A stretch of DNA of 64,000 nt, taken from the NCBI GenBank assembly GCA_002104905.1, contig MCFE01000030.1, forward strand, positions 1 through 64,000, in the 5' to 3' direction. Shown piece by piece: positions 1-11,907 of this stretch. The stretch's first letter is position 1; each line of letters starts with the position of its first letter. The notes under the pieces are model-generated. The model searched no databases and was not told where the DNA came from. It saw nothing but the letters and a program-made list of their open reading frames with translations. This DNA is from Basidiobolus meristosporus CBS 931.73 (lineage: Eukaryota > Basidiobolomycota > Basidiobolomycetes > Basidiobolales > Basidiobolaceae). Made by a program: the position numbers and the translations under genes.

Positions 1-143
1 ATTTTTATATTTACCCCTGATGAGCTTTACTTTAGCAAAACAAACATTAGAGATGAAACAAAACATAAATTAGACTACTTATTAGAGAGGTTTTAGACCT
101 CTTAATTGGCTTCTTTATTTGTAATTAGATTAGTTCTTGACTC

Positions 144-184
144 AAATAAAGATTTCATCAACTTGGTGACTTTCCCTCCCCTAT
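144..184 (+). repeat. LTR-end-like repeat, copy A
   Basis: First of three copies of a roughly 40-bp unit that begins AAATAAAGATTT, passes through TTGGTGAC and ends in a pyrimidine run (TTTCCCTCCCC). An AATAAA signal a few bases before a fixed junction resembles the 3' part of an LTR followed by a primer-binding-site-like stretch. No reverse transcriptase or gag reading frame was found beside it, so the retroelement origin is inferred. A short upstream match (GGCTTCTTT) is shared with copy B. Confidence 0.45.
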
Positions 185-858
185 GGTTTATTTTATCACT
201 TCTCAGAATCTATTTTTAGCTGCCATACCTGATCAATTTTCATGTGGTCATTACATACTCAACTGATCTGCTAAGCCTTTCCAAGTGATTAGTCATCTGA
301 GACTTATCCAACCACTTAGCAGTTGCCAAGACATCAGCTGATTAATGATGCAATTTTTCATTTATCTTATGCACCTATCAACACCCCAACAGATTTCAAT
401 TAGTCCAGTCTCTTGACGCTTACTAATGCAACTCAATCAGAAAAAGTATAAATAAAGTTTACTGAACCTTTTGGTTGAGTGTGTCTCAACAAAATTAAGA
501 ACTCAACAAATCCATTCTAGTTTCTACCCAAGCTTAGCATATCTAGCACTCTCAAGAACACCAAGCCTAGCCTGCATGGCAAACCTACTCTGTTGCCTTC
601 ATAGCCCAACTCAGCTATATATAAAACCAATATTAGACCAGAACCTCTCTGCTAATATTTTGGGCACTCTTGACAATTCTAAGATTCTGCACTTAGTTGT
701 CACTTAGGTTCAGTTAACTCATTCAAGAGTTTTATTACACTTTTCTCTTGGATACAACAACTATCATCACTTCTTATTAACTTACCTACAAACTCCCCTC
801 AACTACACACTCTTGTATCAAAGCTACAACAGTAGCGCTGGCTTCTTTGTTTCAACTG

Positions 859-896
859 AAATAAAGATTTTACCTGTTGGTGACTGTCTCCCCCCT
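859..896 (+). repeat. LTR-end-like repeat, copy B
   Basis: Second copy of the AAATAAAGATTT..GGTGAC..pyrimidine unit, more diverged (TTGGTGACTGTCTCCCCCC). It directly abuts copy C, forming a short tandem pair. The preceding bases GGCTTCTTTGTTT resemble those before copy A, so the repeat extends upstream in these two copies. Confidence 0.45.
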
Positions 897-937
897 AATA
901 AAGATTTCACCTACCTTGGTGACTTTCCCTCCCCTAA
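897..937 (+). repeat. LTR-end-like repeat, copy C
   Basis: Third copy of the unit, nearly identical to copy A over GACTTTCCCTCCCCTA and placed immediately after copy B. The tandem arrangement could reflect slippage or nested retroelement remnants. The remaining sequence of 1-1480 is AT-rich with no supportable gene. Confidence 0.45.
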
Positions 938-1480
938 CCCTCATCCCCACTACTCTAAGTGGAGTATAGTTGATCTTTGATTATTACTTCAGGTGGCCTT
1001 CTCTGGCCTCAAATACAACATATTCCCATTCTTCACCAAGGGGGTCAAGTAAATCAGAAATTTACAGAAAACTCTTTGTGGCACAAATCAAAATCAAAGT
1101 GAACCTGGTGGCATTTGTGCTATCTTGGGGTGGAATACCCCATTGATAGTTTCATCTTGTAGTAGATGCTTACAATCTCCCTTTGGTTGGCTGCGTCATA
1201 AACTCCCCCTCCATAATGAACTGATTAGTTGTTCGCCGCTGTTTATTTTCAGAGATATATGAATACTAAGAGATCCCAGCAGTTTATTTCAATATGTTAA
1301 TGAAGCCATGATGATAAACTATGCAGTTGCCATAGGATCCCGTGGATTGTGACTCATTCAGTAGTAATCAAACAACCCTTCGAGGTCTTCAGACATCTTT
1401 GTTTGCTATGACCTTTCCAATGGCTTCTACATATGCAACGTTTATTATTACACGAGTCTACAGTGGGAAATAGCACCCAT

Positions 1481-2660
1481 TCATCTCATATATGACACCA
1501 GACATAATAAGCTTGTGAAAATAGGATTAGTAAGAATATCGGAAACGATGGGAATAGCTACACATACATTAGATACACTTGTCTGTAACGTAACACTGTC
1601 AGACAGAACAAATTCTTTTTTGAGTTTATCGAAGGAAATTCCACACATTTGTGTACGAATGTATGTTTCCAATTCAGACTCTATTGCATCTGGAACGCCC
1701 GTAAATTAGTTACGAATCCCTGAAGTGCAGCGAACAGGAGTCACTTACCCGTATTTGTACCCAATAAATCTCCTTCAAATTCGTCTTGCTGCATTGCCTG
1801 TGGAAATAGCACTGTCTTGTGTGAATCATCGACTGTTTGGTTTAGCGACATAATAGGCGACCATTTTTCGGGCGCTATCTTAGATGCACGCGCGGTGGGA
1901 GTAAGAATATGTGCTTGATTCGCGGCAGTCATGGAATCCTTTAATGCTGAGTCAACCTCCTGGAATATAGAAGCAAAGTAATGCTCTCGATATAACATAA
2001 TGGTTTCCAAGGGCCGAAGTATCTCGTATGTGGTATCTTCCTTGAGATCAAACCTGTGCAAGGCAAACAGTCAGGATTGCAATAAAGGAGTAATGGCGGA
2101 GTGTGCTGTCATATCCGATAAAATGACCGCTCCTGAATCTGCATGATATGTTACTTACCCGTAACTTTCGATCCATCGTGGACGTCCTTCAACCTCTCGA
2201 AGATATCCCAAAAACTCTATCAAGTCGCCAGTTTTCCAACCCCCATTAGGCATACCTAGCCGGTGAGGGACCAATATAGATATAACTCCCGAAGTATCAT
2301 CTAAATCATAAAGTAAGCAGAGTGGACGGATTAACCTCAATTCCACTATTTTCCACAAACTCCAGTATGTACCAACCTAAATAACACCAAAAGCCACTCT
2401 TGTCTTTCTCTACTTGCACTATGGTCCCACACAGCCTGAGAGCAGAGTGTTAGGAAAGGCATTTTAAGGCTGAAACGTAGTGCTCTATTAGCCACAAATG
2501 GCCATAGGGACACCGCAACGGGGATTTCTCTCTTACCGAACTTTCTGGAACTCGAAACTCGGCTGTCCGAATATAAATCTGTCCCCGTTACGTCTAACGG
2601 CATGTAAGTCTTTGACAAATAACACTCGGTGCACGCTAAGCTCGTTGGCAAGCCTGGTCA
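1481..2660 (-). CDS. STN1: STN1/OBFC1-like telomere-capping OB-fold protein
   Basis: Multi-exon gene read on the minus strand. Exon 1 starts ATG at 2660 (MTRLANELSVHRVLF). The OB-fold exon (about 2155-2385) carries the DDTSGVISILV strand and GDLIEFLGYLREVEGRPRW. These match the Stn1 family pattern DDSTGVINC..GDxIRVRGxxxxYREERE. After a GTAAGT intron the next exon continues with a stretch like the family's L-x-x-IMLYREHYF segment. The last exon (stop at 1481) holds GISFDKLKKEFVLSD, which fits a C-terminal winged helix. The junction GGGTAAGT/TTCCAG at 1750-1700 keeps the frame. In the family, Stn1 acts with Ten1 (and Ctc1 or Cdc13) to protect telomere ends and recruit polymerase alpha. Junctions between 2340 and 2550 are uncertain. 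It is shorter than animal STN1. Another OB-fold protein is possible. Confidence 0.6.
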
Positions 2661-3273
2661 TTTTTTGAGGTGCTTGCTCAAGGATAACATCAATATGAGC
2701 ATTGTGCAGATATCAAAAAAGTGGTCCATGTAAACAAATATCTCGGTATCAAGCGTAAACAATCAAAGTTCAGTGAATTTTTACCCTATTACTGTATTAG
2801 GATCCTGATTGACTGAGCCTGAAGAACACAGTTGATTAAATCTCCCTTGTTTCCCTTAATTTTTGTTCCATAAAGAGTCTACCTAATGGTCAATTGCTAT
2901 ATTGGACTATGCATGTAGTTAGAAATAGACTTCAATGAAAATGGATGTGACTGCCATAACAGCCAATTGGTACCATCGCGGCTGTGCTTGTATGATCCTG
3001 GGCATTATCTGGTCTTGACCTGATGATCCCTCTTTCCTAATTCCTTAATCATGCGAGTTATCCATTCGCCCTCCTTGAATCCTAACACCTCGCTCTGATA
3101 TTGTTCATATTGAGTAATACTCAGTCTTCCCCAGTGCGTCGTCTTACGTTTTTCAACCCCGCCATCTGAGTTTCCAACTTACCGTCTTGTAAAAGTGATT
3201 GTGCATCGTTTTCATCGAACACGGCATATTTGAATCCCTTTCATCTTATTCGCCGTTTGTAATTGACCACGCC

Positions 3274-4848
3274 ATGCCACTTTCGACTCTTTCTTCGCGC
3301 AAGCAGGAGCCCTCAAGATACAAGGACTCTGGCCCTTCACTTTCTCCGGAGAAGTATAAAAAGATGAAGCATAAGCTGAGAGAAGTGTTGGAGGTACTTA
3401 CTTTGTTCTAATATATTCTCCCAAGCACTTCTCAGCCTTGATACGTATACAGCTTTTGGAGTGTTAAAAGCCAGTCACTTGAAATATGCAATATACTTAT
3501 ACCCATCTCAGGAAGTCGATAGACTGGCTGAGCTCATCGAGAAACAGGAGAAGAAGATAAATCGCTTGAAGAAAGAGAACGGGTATCAATGGCGAATTTT
3601 ATCACTCCAGGTGCCTATTGAGCCGCTCTAATACTTACTTAGTATTTTGATAGAGCGACTAGCCAAGATAGAAGACTCGGAGCCTGTATCCAACATATCA
3701 AAACCTCTGAAGACAGCAGTGGAGCCCAATAGTATGCCCCTTTGATATCGTCAGAAAGCCCTGCTTCCCACCTTACTGAAATTGTGAACCATTTTAGTCA
3801 AGAGCCTGAAACGCGAAGCATTGTGCACCGATTCCCCCAACAGCACCAAAGCAGGGAAAGCCAAACGTAAAATAACAAATCCCAAGACTACCAGCGAGGC
3901 AGCCCCGAAAAAAAGAAGGCAGAAACGAATCGAGGTGAAGCCGCGGAGGGTGCAAGACTTGCCTAGGAACTCTGAGGGTGAATACGCTCTTCCGGTTCAG
4001 GTTGGGGTTCTTACTGTCATCGACTTGGGAACCATCGTGCATGACCGCAATACTTTCCACAACGAGCGGTATATATGGCCAGTTGGGTTCACTGTTCAAA
4101 GGTACCAGGAAGTATCCTCGGTGTGGTTGCCCTGATGCTCATAATTCACCAATTGTGTAGGTCTTATGCAAGCATGGTGGACCCTGAAAGTCAGACTATT
4201 TATGTATGCAAAATATCTGATGGAGGCGATGGGCCAAAGGTAGCTAGTTTATCTCGCCATTGCCCGATACTATTAAGTAACCTGCCTTCCAAGTTTCATA
4301 TTGAACCTGAGGACCAACCCGACAACCCTATCATAGCCAACACCGCCACAGGAGCATGGACAACTGTAGTCAAAGCGGTCAATACTGTCCGCAAGAGGGA
4401 ACACAGCAACTCGGCATCGGGGCCAGACTACTTCGGTTTTTCGCATCCGACCATCGCGAAAATGATTCAGGATATGCCAAACGCTGACAAGTGCCAACAA
4501 TACATTTGGCAACAGTTTATTGTCATGGCGGGCCGGGGCCCCGGCTCAAGAAAGGCCACTAATGCCTCCTCCGACATCAAGTCGAATGGCAAAAACAGAC
4601 AGCAAACATCCTCTGTGAAGATCGAGGATACTGAAGCCACCAGCGAGGTTGAGCAGGAAGTCATCGGATCGGACGAGTCAGAGCCAGAAGACCTTGAGCT
4701 GGTGGCGGAGCAGCCTCCCATTCGACATACACATGGTGGCAAAAAGCCACTCTCGTCGATTATGAGAAGAGGCGGTGGCTTTTCGTCGATGTCATCTAAT
4801 GACGACTCCGAAGATGGCTCTGAATCCGAGTCGGAGTTATCGGAGTAG
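3274..4848 (+). CDS. TBRG1-like FYRN/FYRC domain nuclear protein
   Basis: Gene of five to six exons. An N-terminal segment (KYKKMKHKLREVLE, then EVDRLAELIEKQEKKINRL) forms a coiled coil. A basic linker follows (KAKRKITN..PKKRRQKR). The FYRN domain runs from ALPVQVGVLTVIDLG to YIWPVGFTVQR. The FYRC domain includes NTATGAWTTVVKAVN and GPDYFGFSHPTIAKMIQ. A serine/glutamate-rich tail ends at the stop at 4848. Introns at 4102-4160 and 4240-4293 keep both FYR halves in frame and restore the family stretch SDGGDGPK-FHIEPEDQP. The coiled coil plus FYRN-FYRC order is that of TBRG1/NIAM; FYR domains otherwise occur in MLL/Set1-type chromatin proteins. A chromatin-associated role is inferred. An upstream in-frame ATG at 3199 is possible, but the ATG at 3274 starts the conserved part. 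Confidence 0.75.
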
Positions 4849-5431
4849 GGCTTATCGCAGCCGTGCTATAATCCTTAGTATTTTTGAAAAGTCTTCACTC
4901 GGGAAATGAATAGCTAACCCACAAATACCACCTGTGTTTGATTCTTTTCACCAGGGCTGTCGTGGCCTCCTTCGGATACTGCTTTGACACCGGTTCCCCA
5001 TCCAATACATTCTTAATATTTGTAAATACTATCAATATATGCTTCCCGTATCTCCATCATGTATACGATGCCTCCTATTTATTTATATTTGTAGCGCAAC
5101 ACTCTTCAGCTAACGAGCCAATCCCAATTAAAAGTATATCCATCTTAGCCACAACCACCATCTGTCCTGAGCTAGTTACGATGCGAGCGGCACAGAACCT
5201 ATCTACCTTCCTGAAGCAAATCGCACTTTATTACCTTAGAATCGACTGGGTTGCGAGCAGCCGGCATCGCCGTTGCCATTTGAAAATCAAAGCGAGAATA
5301 ATGTGCCTCTGGGCGAACAAAGGGGGTGGTTTCAAGAAAACGCAAGAAAGATACGACTTTATACATGATCACACGGGAGATAAACATAAAAGAGAAGCGG
5401 GTTATTTAAACGAAGAAAAGTATACATGAAT
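4849..5431. other. Intergenic region between FYR-domain gene and CLASP
   Basis: The two genes are convergent here, so this should hold both 3' ends. An open frame at 4938-5429 (+) codes for low-complexity, non-conserved sequence that overlaps the expected 3' UTRs. I do not support it as a gene. Confidence 0.5.
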
Positions 5432-8400
5432 TCAACTGGTGGACAACTTTAAGTAGGACTCTAATAACTTCTTTTGCGACAATGTGAGCTTCGGTAACAC
5501 CTTTTCATCTAACGTGCTTTGGTCTAGGACTGAGCACAGCGACACCATTGATTCCACAACTGACTTCCGAACCACGGGCTTGGGGCTCTTCCATGCTCGA
5601 CAAACAAGTTGCATAACATCCTCTATCGTGGTGTTGACGCTCGAGACTTCCACCTTAAGAAGCAAGCGCTTCAGGATGTGGAATGCTGAGGCGGTGGACA
5701 TGGATGGCAAACTTTCCGATTCGATGTTCTTTTTGAGCCAGTTGTACAATGATGTATAACCTGCCTGCGGTGATACAAACATAATAAACGATTCCATTGC
5801 ATTCTCAGCAGCATATTGGGGCTCAGCCCAGCTACTGGAACCGTGCTCTAGCAGAAGCCCTAGCACTGCGTCTACGTTGGGTTCGGTAAAGAATACTGAT
5901 TGATAAGTTATTAAATGCTTCAGTAGTACTAGGCAATGTTCTTTGAGTTCTGGGCGAGAAGAGTTGGTAAGGAAGCTTGAAATGGAATCAAGAATTCTTG
6001 TGATGGTATCCGATTCAATCCAAATATACTTCGCTTGGGTCTCGGCAGAGGGGGTTTCCCGAGAAATTCTACACAGCTTGCGGAAAGTCCAAGTGTCGGC
6101 AGAGCCGGAGGCAATTCTATCGGCCAATGAATGTAATAACTCATTCTGGTCTTGTTGAGCAGTGGGAAGAGGCGAGGCTGCACCCATTTGATCTAACCGC
6201 TTTTGCAAAATTGCATTAGCATCAAAATTGGTAGCGGATAAGTCGCACTCGTAGGATGGAATCTCAAACAGAGTGTCATGAAGAGTACGTGTTGGCGTAG
6301 ACGGGATAGAATCAGTTGAAGAACTGATGGAGGTGGCAGGTCTGTCCGATCCAGCATTGTTGCCCTCCGCATCGTCTAAGGCATCACTAGCGCTGCGTTT
6401 CTTCGAATTCGTTTGCGGAGTGAGGGATGATGCAGGTACGACGTTTTCTTTATCAGTCTCCATCTCTTCAGGCTGATCTGCCTCCATGTCTTCTTGATCT
6501 TCGTCCTCTGCATCTTCATTCTCTTCCTCTTGCTGATCCCTGGCATCAAAGTACTGAGTATGTTGAAGATCATCGTCGTCTAAGGCCTCCTCCTCTTCTT
6601 CTTCTTCTTCTTCTAGCTGTAATTCACTTCGTTCGAAAAGTTCACCCACATCATCATTATTGATGGAATCCTTGGGCAATTCGTTGATTTCCATAGACTC
6701 GACGACGTCTATTTTCTCTTGATGAATTTCAACCACTTCCTCGACTACAACAGATTCAGTAACTTGAAGACTATCATGCAACTCCACTCCGTTGCATTCC
6801 GTAGTAGAGGGCTCCACATCGGGAGCCATTAGAGCATCTATTTTCTTGGCCAGGTGAGAATCTACCTCCGACAACACTTCACGAGAGGCTTCTCTGTCGA
6901 AATTCAACAACTTCACGATAAAATTCCGAACAATGCCGAAGGTTGGGGCGGTATCAGGAACGGAATCAAAATAATCGATCATTTTCATCAAGTACTCTTT
7001 CAAGCATCCCTTCTCAGAGAAGTACGCCTTGGCCAGGTTCTCTTCATCTTCGGAGTTTCCACGACAAGCAAAATCCAGGATCTCTTCCATCCACTCAATC
7101 ACTCGCACTAGACTACGCTTCTTTTCCGCAATGGTGGAAGCACCGCCGCGGTATCCTCGTAGGCCACCTGGAGTCTTCAAAAGTTGCAAAATCTCTAGCA
7201 ACAAGTGTGCGCATTCATCTTTCGAGACGACAGATTTGAAGGGCTCCAAGGCGTAATGAGCCTCACCGCCGTCAGGAAGCTGACATACGAGCAAGATCAA
7301 TAATTGATCCATTGGAACCACCTGAGAGATTACATCCATAACTTCTGGGCGTGAAAATATCTGAGTAATCTGCACTTCAGATTGACACAATAGATCCAGC
7401 AACAAGGGTGCAACTTGTTCGGTGTCGGGCAACCCACCAGACGAATCTTTGCTGGTAAATTGCTCACCAGTATAAGCCAAATATATGTTCTCTACACCCG
7501 CTGCGCGTACTGCTGGATCTTCATGCTTCAACTGGTCTAGTAAAGAGAGTCTGCGAAGGAAGAAATCTATCCGAGATGGAGTGTTGACTGAGGGACGCTT
7601 GCTTAAGCTACTGCCTGATGGCGTGCTGATGTCGCCAGATGTGACACTAGGTGTAGGTGAAGGGTTGCGCTCGAATATAGGATTGTTGATCTTATCGGGA
7701 GATAAAGTGGTAGGCTTGGGTAGCTTCATATCTTTAGGCGACCCACCTCTCGATGGAGTCATCTGGCTTTCTACCGGTGAGGAGGGTGTATCGTCCGAGT
7801 GGGCCTTGAGTGGTTGAGCAGATGTGGGCTCTGCGCTGCTCTCATAATTAAGAAGGGGAGGCTGGCCTTCATTGTAACACGGTGTTTGGTTGTTTCCCGG
7901 TGATAACGTCGGGGTCTTGGAAAGAAACAACTCCGTTTCTGGAGATAGTTGTAGAGCTGCAATTGAGCGGTGAACAGGCGTTACAGCCGGGTGTGCTTGT
8001 CCCATATTATTGGTTGGCTGGGGTGAATCCATAGGAGAAGCCTCGGAAATGCTAGTGTTCTCGACAAGAGTGGTACTAGGGATCTCGTACGGTGAAAACC
8101 TCTGGGGCGGCTTGGGTGGAAGCTTGGTCGGAGAAGGAATCTTGGTTGAGGATTTCATTAGCTTCTTCTTTGCTGTGGTTTTGGAATCGAAGCCAAATCT
8201 GTTGGTAGAAGGGGTTTGAGCTTTAACTGCTGAATAAGGGCCGGAGATGGATTTGCTCTTCTGACGCGCCAATAGCTTCTGTGTTGAAGGATCCAATGTA
8301 TTGCGGATAGCTTCACCTCTGACCTTCCAAATATTCCAGAAAGTCCAGAAGAGGTCTCGGCTAGATTCTCGAACCTGAGGATTGGCATCTGCTATTCCCT

Positions 8401-10202
8401 TACGAATACACTTTTCCAATATCTCCAGACCCCCACCGCGCTCAATCGTCTGTGCCTGTGACTCAAAGGTATCTAGTATCGTTTTCAAATACCCAACAGT
8501 GAACCCACGTAGTTGGACGTTCTTATCGGACATGGCAGCTGATAGAGTATTTAGGGTTCTTCCATGGTAAGAGGTGGACCGGAGGATGACCTTGGTGGTT
8601 TTGAATGAGGCTTGTGCCACGATCCTTTTGGTTTGGATACCCAACTTGAGCAGATTAGTCAAAGTAATATCCAAATAAGGATCGAGCATGGTCCCCAACG
8701 TTTTTCCCATATCTTGAAGTAGATTCAAGGTAGTGACGGCCAGAGTGGTTCTCAAAGTATGTATCGAGTCTAAAATCTTTGGAAGCAGAGCCCTTAACCC
8801 TTGCGCCATTACCGCATTGTATTTGGATGGTGCGTCTCCGTGAACAATACCGGATAGCCTTTTCAATGCCTTTTCGCGCGACTCCCAGTTTTCTTCGGTC
8901 TCTTTTCCGTTGAATTTGCTAGCGATTTTCAGAAGTTCGTTTTCGAATTCTTTGGAATCGTAAAATTGAATCGCATCAACCTCAATATCAGAAGCGACAG
9001 GGGTGCTTCTTCCGGAAGTAGGCAGATCGCCGCTGCTTTGGATTTCTGTGGATGACAAATGCGATTCGGTTTCTGAGTCTGCTAAGGAAATATCACTTGA
9101 GCTATGGCTTGAGTCTGAGGAGCTACGAGAACGCTTTTTGTGCAGATTGGAAACAGGGACTGAAAGATTTCCCTCGGATGTGGCTGCATTGAATACACGA
9201 CTACTTATATACTCTGCAATTCCAGAGCGGATTTTGTTCTTCTGCATTTCCTTTCTCAGGTGTTGCTTAATATGTGGTGGAGCAGAGCTACAAGTAGTTT
9301 GTTAGGCCATGCCATAGCTAGTGTCGACCTTTTCAATATTAGAAATTACCTGAAGAGTAAGACCAAGGCCTCTTTGCTGCACTCTCTTACGGGATCTTGA
9401 GAATCTTCCAGCAGCTTTACCATGTACGGTACGTATGGCTTCAGGCTGAAGTCTGGTATTGACTTGACACAGAGCAGAATCCATGACACCAGCTGTGAAG
9501 ACACGAATATGTTAGGCGTCTTTCGAGGCCTGGATGAGATTATATACTACAGTTACCTGCTCACGAACTCTCCATGTTTTATGATTGAAACCATGGGATT
9601 TGATTTCCTTCTCAAAATAGGTGATGGCAACTTGGGCCGCATTCAACGACTTCGAGTTAGGCTTCGGTGTATTAGTGATGGAACCGGAATCGGCGGTAAC
9701 CACTATTGTCTGCCATAGCTCTACCAGACAACGTAATGCCTCTTGCCTGACTTTCTCTTTATTGTCACCCAGTCGGTCTAGCAAAGCTGGAAAGAGTACG
9801 GACGAGTATGCTTTCAAGAGTTGTGGATGGTATGTTCCAAGCTGGTGAAGTAATGAGCCGATCACTGCGACCGCTGCGACCGAGAGGTTTACCTGCGGGG
9901 ATTTGGCAGCATGTGTAATCCCACTAGTTGCTTCATCAAGAAGCTTGGGCTGTGGTAATAATAAAGATAAGTACAGGGCTCCCTCAAATGAAGCAAGCTA
10001 TTATATGCGTGTTAGTTACCTCAAAGGTGTGTTTGGCGTCACGATTTTGGGCTTCAAACTCGTACAAAGTATTGATTTTGAGCTCGTGATCTAAGGTGCA
10101 AGAGCATTAATATCAGGGGCAAAGTGCGACATTTTTGAGATCCAACATACTTGTGCCTTTCAGTATGGAAATCAAGGCTTCCAGGGTGATGATTTCGGAC
10201 AT
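5432..10202 (-). CDS. CLASP: CLASP/Stu1-type microtubule-associated TOG protein
   Basis: Large gene of about 1,500 residues. It starts ATG at 10202 (MSEIITLEALISILKG), followed by at least four short exons and one exon of 1,271 codons (9247-5432). The N-terminal exons carry HEAT repeats of a first TOG domain: SLLHQLGTYHPQLLKAY, WRVREQ, and LLEDSQDPVRECSKEALVL. The long exon opens with KEMQKNKIRSGIAEYI and a second TOG domain (EENWESREKALKRLSGIV, then VRESSRDLFWTFW). A long Ser/Pro-rich basic linker follows, then further helical repeats, a run of acidic residues near its middle and a C-terminal HEAT domain (SRPELKEHCLVLLKHL). CLASPs bind tubulin through TOG domains and promote microtubule rescue at spindle and cell cortex. 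The acidic run encoded near 6590 is simple sequence and likely to vary in length. Confidence 0.85.
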
Positions 10203-11371
10203 TCGACTCCTCTCGCGGTAAATTGTTCTAATACTTTGGATGGCTGTTGTGGTATGAAGGCGGAGAATTATCGATAGAGCAGTAGATAGTGAATATTATT
10301 CTCCAAGCTGTGACAAATAAATATGTGGACGAGCAAGTTCACTACAGAGTAAACCGTAACGATGAAGGATAGAACAAGTCAATAATTATGCGAGGTTCAG
10401 GAAGCTCAGATGATTAATTTCCAAACAAGTGTTTTGTTTATTTGTTATAGTGGAGGATTTATCCAATCAATTGATCCAATTTCATTTATTATGAAGAAAA
10501 AAAGTTTCCTAGCTGGAATTCATAATAATGTGGTTCATAGAAAATCGTTATGAGATTGGTAATTACTTCCGATATTCACCACATCATTCTAGATCCCACA
10601 TTTTACCAGATATAGTGATGCGGTCGTTCGGCTATGTTTGTCAAATCTTAGGTCTGTTAAGTGTGGCCCTTGCTAAAGCATAGTGGGACATGCAATGAGG
10701 ACGGTCCACTTGGTCAGATCATAACACGTAACCATCACTGCTGATGTTATAGGCTTACAAACTAATCTCACCAGCATTCATCATGTTTATTTTTGTGAAA
10801 GGATATCAAGTTCATGAATATTCTATAATGAAAGCAATTGGGCCAATGCTTTCCCGACTTCTACTGTTACAAATATTTGGTGTTGGTCCTATAACACAGA
10901 CGGAAAAGCATTAGAAAACCCGCACATTGCTTTCTCTGGCCTTTCACGAACCATTCCTGAATTGCCATTTCTCACGTCGTAGCCCCCAGTGCTGGAATAT
11001 GAGATTATGTTGGTGATATTAAGGAGGATATATAATATTTTCAGATTTATCTTGAGGAATTTGTGGAGCGAGTTTTGCTGTATGTACAAAATATGCAGCA
11101 TCTTTACATATTCCGCAAGAATTGATATGATGATGTTTCGAGATTAAATTTAGATGATGAATATATATGAAAATCTGACTCATTGTAGGAGTAACCATCA
11201 TCTCAAAAATATAATGTTTTATGAGAAATAATATGGACCAAGATATATAGCATACAGTTAGCTTAGTAACTAGCTACTGTCATTGTTTGGGAAGATGTTG
11301 GAGACATTGGTAGAACTGGAATGATTTTATGAGACTCATGCATTACCGAGCACAAATAGGACACTTAAAAT
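10203..11371. other. AT-rich spacer upstream of CLASP
   Basis: About 1.2 kb between the CLASP start codon and the first LTR-like element. Only short unconserved open frames occur, such as 10889-11101 (-). It presumably holds the CLASP promoter, but I recognise no specific site. Confidence 0.5.
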
Positions 11372-11583
11372 CGTTGTAAATTTTATAATTACACCTAAAT
11401 ATTCACCTAACTGGGTCACTTAGTCATTACTTACAAATCTATAAACATATTGTACGTGCTTTCTTTGCCAGGACCATTTACAAGTATAAATACTACTTTT
11501 ACATTCAATAAATCATCAAGTGAAAGCCGCATAACCTACTTGTACTCCCAATGACTTCCGGTATCTCCAAGACTCTTACAACA
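11372..11583 (+). mobile_element. Solo LTR-like element, forward, internally deleted
   Basis: Starts CGTTGTAAATTTT and ends CTCTTACAACA, close to the TGTTGTAA...TTACAACA ends of the intact copy at 18600-18931. It has the shared blocks ACACCTAAATATTCACC, GTATAAATACTACTTTT (TATA-like), ATTCAATAAATCAT (polyadenylation-like) and GTATCTCCAAGACTC. It lacks the middle block found in the other copies, so it is about 210 bp long, not about 330. No coding capacity. A second copy lies in the opposite orientation 325 bp downstream. Confidence 0.7.
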
Positions 11584-11907
11584 CTCAGCACCTTTGGAAC
11601 AAATGGATACCTCAATAATGACAATATACCAACTCTTTAAAAGCAAATGAGCATTTAAGCTACTTAAAGTGACCAAGAATATGCCATATTCTACTTCCAA
11701 AAGCATATTAACATTTGTATATCTTACAAGGCAATTTAGCTCAATGTTAAGTGACAAAATATTTCCTCAGGGCTTGGTTCTTAAGAGATAAGCTATTTTC
11801 CTCAATTAGTCAATGCCTGGAAGTAACCAAGATTCTTATACCTGCGCAAAAGACCCCATAGTTTGCATATCACTCCCCCAGTCTTATAAAATCCTGATGA
11901 TATTCTT

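Noticed and set aside
470-707. 78-codon plus-strand frame in the left-end repeat region
   Set aside because: No motif, AT-rich surroundings and flanked by repeat copies; no gag or polymerase signature.
4938-5429. 163-codon plus-strand frame
   Set aside because: Low-complexity product without motifs, lying in the shared 3' region of two convergent genes.
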